From assembly GCA_966211965.1 (NCBI GenBank), contig CBIHON010000094.1, positions 1 through 5,581 on the forward strand: 5,581 nucleotides of DNA. Reading direction: 5' to 3'. Shown in pieces: positions 1 to 5,431 of this stretch; the stretch's first letter is position 1; each line of letters opens with the position of its first letter. The position numbers and the translations under genes are program-made. The stretch is from CBIHON01 sp966211965. GTDB taxonomy: Bacteria; Pseudomonadota; Gammaproteobacteria; Burkholderiales; Burkholderiaceae_D. The notes beneath the pieces were generated by a model. It searched no databases. It was given only the letters and a program-made list of their open reading frames with translations, and was not told the DNA's origin.

Positions 1-75
1 TTTTTCCTTGTCTCGGCCCGATTTCGTCACTTTTACTTTTGCTACGAATTTACGGAACAGGACACTAGGGGACTA

Positions 76-202
76 TAACAGCCAATTCGAAAGTGCCTGT
101 CGCGTGTTGGGCGCGCATGGCCGCGTTGCCCATGCTCGTGATAGCGCGCTATCACTGTGCTGTGCGCCGGACACGCACCTTTCACTTCCAAATCGGCTGT
201 TA
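76..202. repeat. 127-bp imperfect inverted repeat with inner palindrome
   Basis: Arms 76-117 and 161-202 are complementary at about 31 of 42 positions. The outer 20 positions match at 17, starting with TAACAGCC and ending with GGCTGTTA. The three mismatches of that outer part all become G-U pairs if the minus strand is the RNA. There is an unpaired internal loop at 96-101/177-182. The interior holds a perfect 18-bp palindrome, GTGATAGCG/CGCTATCAC, at 138-155. A competing small hairpin pairs GCATGG (115-120) with CCATGC (130-135). The outermost bases are TA on both sides, so a small non-autonomous element with TA target duplication is one possible reading. A structured RNA or a remnant of insertion-sequence ends are others. 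The inverted repeat is directly visible; its nature is not established. Confidence 0.7.
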
Positions 203-222
203 CCGTCCACCAGAGCGCTAAA

Positions 223-265
223 TCACCGGACCATCAGCCAACGCAGCTAGCTGATGGTCCGGTGA
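223..265. repeat. Perfect 16-bp stem-loop
   Basis: TCACCGGACCATCAGC at 223-238 is exactly complementary to 250-265, leaving an 11-base loop. The loop and right arm also form the palindrome CAGCTAGCTG (244-253). There is no T-tract immediately after the stem on either strand, so it is not a textbook intrinsic terminator. A bidirectional transcription barrier or the end of a mobile element are alternatives. It lies 21 bp from the larger inverted repeat at 76-202, and the two may belong to one unit. Confidence 0.75.
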
Positions 266-488
266 GTTGGGTTGTTGGGAGGAAGCGCTACGCGAAGAAG
301 TCCTGACCTTCTGCTGCTCGAAGTATTCTGCGCATCCGTCCCTTGTTCTTGAGGGCTTGATTGTGCAATATTTCGTGAGGATAAGCCAGCATGAGGCCGA
401 GTCGATGTCGGCAGCGATGCTGGACCGGAGGCGACGATTGTGGCGTATCAAGCCCCGATTGTGATTGACGCAGCTGCGCTGCTTGAGT

Positions 489-534
489 AGGCTTGACCTG
501 CCCACGTAACCATAACGATGGGCTCAACAAGCCT
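489..534 (+). promoter_or_regulatory. Possible leader hairpin upstream of small exported protein
   Basis: AGGCTTG (489-495) pairs with CAAGCCT (528-534), and inside it GCCCA (500-504) pairs with TGGGC (519-523), separated by a 4x4 internal loop. The structure ends 34 bases before the start codon at 569. It is followed by the T-rich stretch TTCACTTTTG, which gives it a weak terminator or attenuator look. A TTGACC hexamer at 493-498 lies inside the stem, but I found no good -10 box at normal spacing, so I do not call a promoter. The pairing is visible; a regulatory role is inference. Confidence 0.35.
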
Positions 535-568
535 TTCACTTTTGCAGAAATCAAACAGGGAGAAGACA

Positions 569-877
569 ATGAAGATCCACATTTTGATGGCAACACTCGC
601 GTTTGCCGGTGTTTCCGCCGCAGCCGGCGCGGCCAGCATGTCCGAAGACGACAAGATGAAGCTGATGTTTTGTGGATACGGCTTGATGGGCAAACAGCCG
701 GACGTGCTGAAGCAGGTCGGTCAAAAACTATGGGACGGCAACAAGTACGATATCAAGGTCGAGCTGGAAAAGAAGCAGAACGTCTGGCTCAAAACCAACA
801 AGGAATTCACCGATCAGCATGCAAGCGATGATGCCAAAAAAGCCTGCGTCAAGAAGTACGGCGTGACGGTCAAATAA
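569..877 (+). CDS. Small exported protein, two cysteines, function unknown
   Basis: This encodes 102 residues. The start at 569 is chosen because GGAG (559-562) lies 6 bases upstream and because it begins a classical Sec signal peptide: a short N-terminus with Lys2, a hydrophobic stretch over residues 5-19 and a likely AGA cleavage site after residue 21. An upstream ATG at 518 would bury the signal sequence behind 17 extra residues. The mature part of about 81 residues is highly charged and lysine-rich, without further membrane segments. It has exactly two cysteines, C35 (in FCGYG) and C93 (in KKACVKK), which could form one disulfide in the periplasm. There is no CXXCH haem motif and no lipobox. 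I do not recognise the family. The next gene begins 40 bp downstream on the same strand and may be co-transcribed. Confidence 0.8.
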   Translation: MKIHILMATLAFAGVSAAAGAASMSEDDKMKLMFCGYGLMGKQPDVLKQVGQKLWDGNKYDIKVELEKKQNVWLKTNKEFTDQHASDDAKKACVKKYGVTVK

Positions 878-917
878 AGGGGCGCTGAATCAGGATCTTT
901 TTGCGGAAAGAAGGCAA

Positions 918-1109
918 ATGAACGATTCGCAAGACCTGCGCACCTATCGCGACGGAAGTTGGGAGCTGATCGCCACGCGCGACGGCTGGCAAGTGCATCT
1001 GCATCATCCCAAGTTGAGCAGCGTCTGGATCATGGGTGAGTTTGGCGATTCCGAGAGCGCCGAACAGGAGACGAGAGCGGAGATCGACCGGATTGAGGGA
1101 GTTGCTTGA
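918..1109 (+). CDS. Hypothetical 63-residue soluble protein
   Basis: This short gene starts with ATG at 918, preceded by a purine-rich AAGAAGG/GGAAAG stretch at 905-914 that can act as ribosome binding site. The protein has no signal peptide or membrane segment and is acidic overall. The first 40 residues are rich in aromatic residues and histidine (WEL, GWQVHLHHP, VWIMGEF), suggesting a small beta-type fold. The last 20 residues (SESAEQETRAEIDRIEG) look like a charged helix. I do not recognise a family. It follows the exported protein by 40 bp, so the two probably share a transcript, though nothing shows that they share a function. Codon periodicity and the ribosome binding site make it a likely real gene, less certain than its larger neighbours. 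Confidence 0.6.
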   Translation: MNDSQDLRTYRDGSWELIATRDGWQVHLHHPKLSSVWIMGEFGDSESAEQETRAEIDRIEGVA

Positions 1110-1221
1110 AGGAAAATAGGACAGCGGTCTGTTCTGTAGTAAACGGTATCTGAACTCTCGGACATTGTCCGGTGAAGTCGCAACTCGGCATCAACAGTAT
1201 TTCAAGATTTCCGCATTCCCC

Positions 1222-1265
1222 TCAAGCCTGTGCCTGCGGCACACCGCTTCGCGGCAAGGGCTTGA
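1222..1265. repeat. Three-way-junction-like inverted repeat
   Basis: An outer stem pairs TCAAGCC (1222-1228) with GGCTTGA (1259-1265). Inside it, two perfect hairpins stand side by side: TGTGCC/GGCACA around loop TGC (1229-1243) and CCGC/GCGG around loop TTC (1244-1254). Only four bases (1255-1258) are left unpaired. Such compact packing in 44 bases is unlikely to be accidental. It could be a short dispersed repeat, a structured RNA or a recombination site. No flanking gene explains it. Confidence 0.55.
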
Positions 1266-1480
1266 CCGAAACGCGGAAACCCGAAGTTTAGCCATCATGC
1301 CGAGAATGGCTCGATGTGATCTGACACTGCCTGTAAGATCGAGTACCGACTATTCCATCTAACGCGCTGGATAACCAGTTGCGTAGCTGTCTGTGTTCAT
1401 CTTCATTTTAGGCCATTGTTGCTCTGAACTGAACGGCATTCCCTTCGGAATCAAAACCATCGCCGATGATACGCACCCTG

Positions 1481-1528
1481 GCGTCGGGTTACGCGATGAA
1501 GCCCGCTAACCCAAGCTCCGGACGACGC
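1481..1528. repeat. REP-like hairpin behind the CoA ligase gene
   Basis: GGGTTA (1486-1491) pairs with TAACCC (1507-1512), extended by GC pairs after a one-base bulge. An outer stem GCGTC (1481-1485) pairs with GACGC (1524-1528). From memory, the pattern of a GGGTTA...TAACCC hairpin with a GCG-rich tip resembles a widespread class of proteobacterial short palindromic repeats; this was not searched. It lies 12 bp beyond the stop codon of the ligase gene (1541), a typical place for REP elements, and could stabilise the 3' end of that mRNA. There is no T-tract to make it a standard terminator. Confidence 0.5.
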
Positions 1529-1540
1529 ACAAACCTGTCC

Positions 1541-2797
1541 CTATTCATACTTCCGTGCATCCTCAATTACCTTCCCATCATTGGGCAAACTATCCCGCGC
1601 CACCAGTTTCACTTCGCCGCGCAATTTGGTTACTTCGCGTATCGACTCGACAATCGCCGCGGTGCGCGCCTGCATCGCGGCGGCATCCGCCACTTCGCAA
1701 TGCAACGTCATCATATCGCTGGCCATCTCGCCGCTAATGACCAACCGCGCCTTGAGGATTTCCGGATGGCGCTTGACGACTTCGGCCACCTGCGACGGAT
1801 GGACGAACATCGCGCGCACCTTGGTGGTCTGATCGGCGCGGCCCATCCAGCCTTTGATACGGGTATTGGTGCGGCCGCAGGGAGAGGCGCCTGCCAGCAC
1901 CGCCGACATGTCGCCGGTGGCGAAACGGATCAGCGGATAGTCGGGATTGAAGGAGGTGATGACGACTTCGCCGACCTCGCCGTCGGTCACCGGGTCGCCG
2001 GTGCCGGGACGCACGATTTCAAGGATCAGGTCTTCGTCGAGGATCATGCCAGGATTGACCTTGCCGCCGGTCTGCGATTCATAGGCGATGTTGCCGACGT
2101 CGGCCGAACCGTACATCTGCAATACATGCGGCACGCCATTTTCCTGGAACCAGGTGCGCAGCGACGGCGGCAGCGCTTCTGCCCCGAGTACCGCGCGTTG
2201 CACGCTGCTGATGTCGGCTCCCATCTCACGCGCTTTTTCGATGATGACCTTGAGGAAGGATGGCGTGCCGATATAGGCATCCGGCTTCAGCGTAACCATC
2301 GCTTGCACCTGCATCTCGGTCTGGCCGACGCCGGCCGGAATCACCGCGCAACCGATGCGGGCTGCGCCGCTTTCCATCATGAAGGCAGCAGGCGTGAAAT
2401 GGTAGGAAAAACAGTTCTGCACTACGTGACCGGCACGCAGGCCGACCGCATACAGCGGACGGGCGCAGCGCCACCAGTCTTCTCCTTTTCCTTCGGGATC
2501 GAAGATCGGGCCGGGCGACATGTAGATGCGATTGAGTTGGCCTTTCGGCGTGGTGGTCAGCCCGCCGAAAGGCGCATCGGCATGCTGCAATCCTTTCAGG
2601 TCGGACTTGCGCGTGATCGGCAATTGCGCCAGCGCCGTGCGCGAGGTGATGTCGGCCGCGCTCACGCCTTTGAGAATGCGCGCCCAGCCCGGCGTGCTCT
2701 GCGCATGCGTCACCAGCTTGGGCAATTGCGCCATCAAGGCGTCTTCGCGCTGCTGGGCATCGCGGGTTTCGAGAACATCTAAAAAATCACTATTCAT
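1541..2797 (-). CDS. PaaK-like adenylate-forming acyl/aryl-CoA ligase
   Basis: The product has 418 residues, close to the roughly 430-440 usual for phenylacetate-CoA ligases (PaaK), and is soluble with no signal peptide. Members activate a carboxylic acid with ATP to an acyl-adenylate and then transfer it to coenzyme A. Family-like segments in order are GAE at 205-207, YGSADVGN at 229-236, RFATGD at 291-296, GRADQ...FVHPSQ over 319-336 (PaaK has a similar GRxDD...VFPSQ) and a C-terminal NDGK with a lysine at 409 where the catalytic lysine of the family is expected. The glycine-rich phosphate-binding loop (SSGTTGKP type) is not recognisable; the matching region reads IYMSPGPIFDPEG at 91-103. 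The substrate is unknown. The start at 2797 has only a weak GGAAA-type binding site; the gene lies 66 bp behind the ABC ATPase on the same strand and is probably in its operon. The alternative is a diverged homologue with another activity. Confidence 0.88.
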   Translation of the reverse strand: MNSDFLDVLETRDAQQREDALMAQLPKLVTHAQSTPGWARILKGVSAADITSRTALAQLPITRKSDLKGLQHADAPFGGLTTTPKGQLNRIYMSPGPIFDPEGKGEDWWRCARPLYAVGLRAGHVVQNCFSYHFTPAAFMMESGAARIGCAVIPAGVGQTEMQVQAMVTLKPDAYIGTPSFLKVIIEKAREMGADISSVQRAVLGAEALPPSLRTWFQENGVPHVLQMYGSADVGNIAYESQTGGKVNPGMILDEDLILEIVRPGTGDPVTDGEVGEVVITSFNPDYPLIRFATGDMSAVLAGASPCGRTNTRIKGWMGRADQTTKVRAMFVHPSQVAEVVKRHPEILKARLVISGEMASDMMTLHCEVADAAAMQARTAAIVESIREVTKLRGEVKLVARDSLPNDGKVIEDARKYE

Positions 2798-2863
2798 GGT
2801 GGATTTCCAGGCGCAATTTCTTGTTCAGGCGAGTACAGAGCGGGAGATCGGATTCATCGCCGC

Positions 2864-3700
2864 TCAGGCCAGCCAGCGTTTGCGGCGCCGATAGAATTTC
2901 ATGTCGCGGAAACTCTTGCGGCCGGCGCCGGAGACGCCGAGGTAAAACTCTTTCACGTCTTCATTGCTCGACAAGTCCTTGGCGTCGCCTTCCATCACGA
3001 CGCGGCCGTTTTCCAGGATGTAGCCGAAGTCGGCATAGCGCAGCGCGACCATGGTGTTTTGCTCGGCCAGCAGGAAGGACACATTTTCCTTGCTGTTCAA
3101 ATCTTTCACGATCTCGAAAATCTCTTCGACGATTTGCGGCGCCAGGCCCATCGACGGTTCATCGAGCAGGATCATCGACGGCTTGGCCATCAGCGAACGG
3201 CCGATTGCGCACATCTGCTGTTCGCCGCCGGAGGTGTAGCCGGCTTGCGAAGTGCGGCGCTGCTTCAGGCGCGGGAAATAGTGGTAGACCATCTCCAGCG
3301 ATTCCTTCAATTCGGCACGCGAGATCTTGCGGGTGTAGGCGCCGGTCAAGAGGTTTTCCTCGATGCTCAGGTGGCCGAAGCAGTGGCGCCCTTCCATCAC
3401 TTGCGACAGGCCGCGCTTGACCAGTTCGCTCGGCGTCAGGTGATCGATGCGCCGGCCCTGGAATTCGACGCTGCCCTTGGTGACGTCGCCGCGCTCGCCG
3501 CGCAACAGCGTCGAAATCGATTTCAGCGTAGTCGATTTGCCGGCGCCATTGGCGCCCAGCAGCGCGACGATTTTGCCTTGCGGGACCTGCAGCGAGACGC
3601 CCTTCAACACCAGGATCACGTGGTCGTAAATGACCTCGATGTTGTTGACGGACAGGTAGGCCGGCGTGGCGCCGGGTACTGCGGCGATGTGGTTTGTCAT
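2864..3700 (-). CDS. livF: LivF-type ABC transporter ATP-binding protein
   Basis: This is a 278-residue cytoplasmic ATPase of the branched-chain amino acid (HAAT) ABC transporter family, which powers uptake by a LivHM-type permease. Motifs are Walker A GANGAGKST (49-57), Q-loop glutamine at 100, signature TSGGEQQ (156-162), Walker B MILLDEP (176-182) and the LivF-typical AEQN (212-215) in place of an H-loop histidine. LivF proteins usually have about 235 residues; this one adds a short N-terminus and a basic tail (RKSFRDMKFYRRRKRWLA, 261-278). I chose the start at 3700 although the frame stays open to 3883, because the extra 61 residues are translated from the repeat region and do not belong to the domain. 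The binding site before 3700 is weak (GAAAAAG). It lies 403 bp behind the solute-binding protein and 66 bp before the CoA ligase, all on one strand. The permease genes and a LivG partner are not in the window. Confidence 0.92.
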   Translation of the reverse strand: MTNHIAAVPGATPAYLSVNNIEVIYDHVILVLKGVSLQVPQGKIVALLGANGAGKSTTLKSISTLLRGERGDVTKGSVEFQGRRIDHLTPSELVKRGLSQVMEGRHCFGHLSIEENLLTGAYTRKISRAELKESLEMVYHYFPRLKQRRTSQAGYTSGGEQQMCAIGRSLMAKPSMILLDEPSMGLAPQIVEEIFEIVKDLNSKENVSFLLAEQNTMVALRYADFGYILENGRVVMEGDAKDLSSNEDVKEFYLGVSGAGRKSFRDMKFYRRRKRWLA

Positions 3701-3711
3701 GGCTTTTTCAT

Positions 3712-3740
3712 AGGGCGGACATGGCTTTGCGTGCCCACGC
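3712..3740 (+). repeat. REP-like hairpin, left copy
   Basis: The segment starts AGGGCGGACATGG and ends GTGCCCACGC. The right half GTGCCCAC (3731-3738) pairs with GCGGACAT (3715-3722), with three non-Watson-Crick positions, two of which are G-U pairs in minus-strand RNA. It is an inverted partner of the copy at 3980-4010. Its outer edge is 11 bp from the ATPase start codon at 3700, so it sits in the 5' leader of that gene. Confidence 0.6.
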
Positions 3741-3814
3741 ATTACCTCTAAATTTGGTCGCACATTTTCGCGAACGAACCTCGACATGTAAATTTGGCCG
3801 ACCGCTTTTGCAGG

Positions 3815-3977
3815 TAAGTAAGGGAGTACAACCAATTTGAATTTGCGCGGACGAGATGGGATGCAATGCAAGGCACCAACCACAGCGATAGCGGTGTTCT
3901 ATCGCGCGGATTGGCAACGCGGCAGTGCGCTCATATCGCGCCAGCGCAAATTCCAATTGGTTGTACTCCCTTACTTA
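3815..3977. repeat. 163-bp element with 34-bp near-perfect inverted arms
   Basis: Arms 3815-3848 and 3944-3977 begin TAAGTAAGGGAGTACAACC when read inward from each end. They differ only at 3838/3954. The core 3849-3943 carries the stem GCGATAG/CTATCGC around a 7-base loop near 3887-3907. The arms directly adjoin the right REP copy and are separated from the left one by an insert, suggesting a composite element in which the left side later gained sequence or the right side lost it. Confidence 0.8.
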
Positions 3978-3979
3978 AT

Positions 3980-4010
3980 GCGTGGACACAAAGCGCCGTG
4001 CCCACCCTGC
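3980..4010 (-). repeat. REP-like hairpin, right copy
   Basis: Read on the minus strand it begins GCAGGGTGGGCACGG and ends GTGTCCACGC. GTGGACAC (3982-3989) pairs with GTGCCCAC (3998-4005) with one A-C mismatch that is a G-U pair on minus-strand RNA. The GCAG before the stem resembles the GTAG tetranucleotide known at the foot of RAYT-recognised REPs. It lies about 93 bp behind the stop codon of the solute-binding protein. Confidence 0.65.
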
Positions 4011-4103
4011 AACCGATAAAACCCAGGCCCAATCTGTACTGTCAAAACTTCGGGAATGCATGACAGCTGGAACGATTCGATAGGGCGCGTCATCCGGCGG
4101 CAT

Positions 4104-5417
4104 TCACTTCATGCAAGCCGGGGTGATTTTTTTCTCGGCTGCGTATTTGGCGGACGACTCCTCCAGCAGCCTGCGCGTCATCTTCTTGTCTCCGGTCACC
4201 CAGTTCGGCGTGGCCGCGACCCACTTGCTGCCGTCCCATTTCTGGACTTTGACCGAACCGGAACCCTCATGGTCCTCGCAGGAGGTTTTCACGACCGGGA
4301 ACATGTCGAACGCGCCGAGCGCTTTCTGCCGCGCCGCATCGACGTTCAGGTTTTCCAAACCCCAACGGATCTGCTCGCCGTTCATGACTTTGCCCTTGCC
4401 GAATTTTTCCTGCGCGGTGCGAATCGCTTCGGTCCAGAGGATCGCCGCCGTCACGCCGCGCATGTGGTAGACCGATCCGACGCGCGTCTTGTCGTCGAGA
4501 TTGCCCTTGCCGGCGCCGTAGACTTTTTTGCGGATATCATCCAGCACCGGATAGTTGCCCGGCGTGTTGAAGGTCATCGTGGTATAGCCCTTGGCGGCGT
4601 CGCCGGCCGGTATCGCATCTTCTTCCGAACCGGCCCACCAGACGCCGAGCATCTTCTCGCGCGGGAAGCCGTTGCGTTGCGCAGTCTTCAACGCGACCGC
4701 ATTCATCACGCCCCAGCCCCACAGGATCACGCACTCCGGATTGATCTGGCGGATTTGCAGCCATTGCGATTGCTGCTCATTGCCGGGATGGGCGACCGGA
4801 ATCTTGATCAGTTCGAATCCGAGTTCCTTTGCATACGCCTCCAATACCGGGAACGGTTCCTTGCCGTAGGCTGAATCGTGATACAGGTGGACGATTTTCT
4901 TGCCGCGCAGATTCTCGACGCCGCCGCTCTTGTCGACCAGGTAGCGGATCATGCCGGCGGCCTGGTTCCAGTAACTCGTAATCAGGGGAAATACATAGGG
5001 AAATACCTTGCCGTTGGCGGCGTCGGAGCGGCCGTAGCCGAGCGTCGTCATTGGAATCTTGTCGGTACCGACGCGATCGAGAACGCCGTAGGCAATGCCG
5101 GTCGACAGCGGTTCGACCAGCGAGGCGCCGCCGTGCTTCGATTTCAGGCGCTCATAGCATTCGACGCCGCGTGAGGCGTTGTATTCGGTCTCGCATTCTT
5201 CCCATTTGATCTTGACGCCGTTGATGCCGCCGCTGATATTGACCAGGTTGAAGTAATCGATTGCACCGCCAAAAAATCCGGAGCCGCCGGCCGCATACGG
5301 GCCGACGCGATACGACAGAATCGGGATGAATTGTTCTTGTGCAAAGGCGACACCGCTGGTGCAAAGCGCGGCGCCGGCCAAGCCTGCCCCCAGCAGTGCG
5401 GATTTGATGAATTTCAT
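4104..5417 (-). CDS. LivK-like periplasmic ABC transporter solute-binding protein
   Basis: The product has 437 residues and is an exported type I periplasmic binding protein of the branched-chain amino acid (Peripla_BP_6-like) family; it captures a ligand in the periplasm and delivers it to the membrane permease. A Sec signal peptide is clear: KFIK at the N-terminus, a hydrophobic core over about residues 7-22 and AFA followed by QEQ, so cleavage after residue 26. There is no lipobox, so it should be soluble rather than lipid-anchored. The mature part starts like its family (IPILSYRVGPYAAGGSGFFGG), and C75 and C87 may form the loop disulfide seen in LivK-like proteins. The length is somewhat above the roughly 370-400 usual for LivK and fits subfamilies that bind other organic ligands, including aromatic acids. 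The ligand cannot be assigned. The start has a strong ribosome binding site. The ATPase and CoA ligase follow on the same strand after the repeat cluster. Confidence 0.92.
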   Translation of the reverse strand: MKFIKSALLGAGLAGAALCTSGVAFAQEQFIPILSYRVGPYAAGGSGFFGGAIDYFNLVNISGGINGVKIKWEECETEYNASRGVECYERLKSKHGGASLVEPLSTGIAYGVLDRVGTDKIPMTTLGYGRSDAANGKVFPYVFPLITSYWNQAAGMIRYLVDKSGGVENLRGKKIVHLYHDSAYGKEPFPVLEAYAKELGFELIKIPVAHPGNEQQSQWLQIRQINPECVILWGWGVMNAVALKTAQRNGFPREKMLGVWWAGSEEDAIPAGDAAKGYTTMTFNTPGNYPVLDDIRKKVYGAGKGNLDDKTRVGSVYHMRGVTAAILWTEAIRTAQEKFGKGKVMNGEQIRWGLENLNVDAARQKALGAFDMFPVVKTSCEDHEGSGSVKVQKWDGSKWVAATPNWVTGDKKMTRRLLEESSAKYAAEKKITPACMK

Positions 5418-5421
5418 TGTG

Positions 5422-5430
5422 CTTCTCCTT
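5422..5430 (-). promoter_or_regulatory. Strong ribosome binding site of the solute-binding protein
   Basis: On the minus strand AAGGAGAAG lies just before the ATG at 5417, with seven bases between GGAG and the start codon. It fixes the start and contrasts with the weak sites of the ATPase and ligase, in line with the need for more binding protein than ATPase in such transporters. Confidence 0.8.
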
Positions 5431-5431
5431 T

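Larger units (their letters stand above)
1..568. other. Gene-poor region with inverted repeats
   Basis: No reading frame here looks like a real gene. The open frames on both strands are short, overlap one another, lack a convincing ribosome binding site and gave no family I recognise. The stretch contains three inverted-repeat structures listed separately (76-202, 223-265 and 489-534). The frames over about 270-505 could be the remains of a decayed gene or mobile element, but I see no transposase motif to support that. Positions 1-75 show nothing I can name. Confidence 0.6.
1110..1540. other. Convergent intergenic region, no gene seen
   Basis: This 431-bp stretch lies between the plus-strand small genes and the convergent minus-strand ligase gene. 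The frames at 1165-1362 and further on have no ribosome binding site or recognisable product. It contains a weak stem after the 63-residue gene (AGGACA 1117-1122 with TGTTCT 1129-1134), a 13-bp near-palindrome CGGACATTGTCCG at 1159-1171, a multi-branched fold at 1222-1265 and a REP-like hairpin at 1481-1528. No strong intrinsic terminator with a T-run was found for either gene set. Confidence 0.6.
3701..4103. repeat. REPIN/BIME-like nested inverted repeat cluster
   Basis: The whole gap between the solute-binding protein and the ATPase is filled with repeats rather than genes. Two REP-like hairpins of the GTGGGCAC...GTGCCCAC type (3712-3740 and 3980-4010) face each other, with the conserved CACGCATTA end pointing inward. 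Between them, 3815-3848 and 3944-3977 form an inverted repeat with 33 of 34 positions matching. Its 95-bp core has a further perfect 7-bp hairpin, GCGATAG/CTATCGC. The left side carries a 69-bp insert (3746-3814) with two similar direct copies beginning TAAATTTGG, at about 3749 and 3787. The small open frames here are by-products of the repeats. Paired inverted REPs are typically moved by a RAYT transposase encoded elsewhere; none is present here. Confidence 0.75.

Noticed and set aside
218..505. Minus-strand frame of 95 codons as a possible gene or transposase remnant
   Set aside because: There is no motif, no ribosome binding site, its end is made from the 16-bp hairpin and it competes with other equally long frames. 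A decayed gene remains possible but unsupported.
493..521. Sigma-70 promoter with TTGACC as -35 box
   Set aside because: No acceptable -10 hexamer occurs at 16-18 bp spacing; CATAAC at 511 is too close.
1117..1134. Intrinsic terminator after the 63-residue gene
   Set aside because: The 6-bp stem includes a G-U pair and is not followed by a T-run.
1159..1171. CGGACATTGTCCG as an operator
   Set aside because: It is a single short near-palindrome with no promoter or regulator gene nearby, so chance is adequate.
1466..2782. 438-codon open frame on the plus strand
   Set aside because: It is antisense to the PaaK-like ligase, whose product has recognisable family motifs. The antisense product is rich in Arg, His and Ala as expected from a shadow frame of GC-rich coding DNA.
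3059..3751. 230-codon open frame on the plus strand
   Set aside because: It is antisense to the ABC ATPase, which has all the expected nucleotide-binding motifs.
3712..4010. CRISPR array
   Set aside because: The repeats are inverted pairs without regular spacing, and there are no cas genes.
4056..4874. 272-codon open frame on the plus strand
   Set aside because: It is opposite the solute-binding protein gene, has no recognisable motif and shows the composition of a shadow frame.
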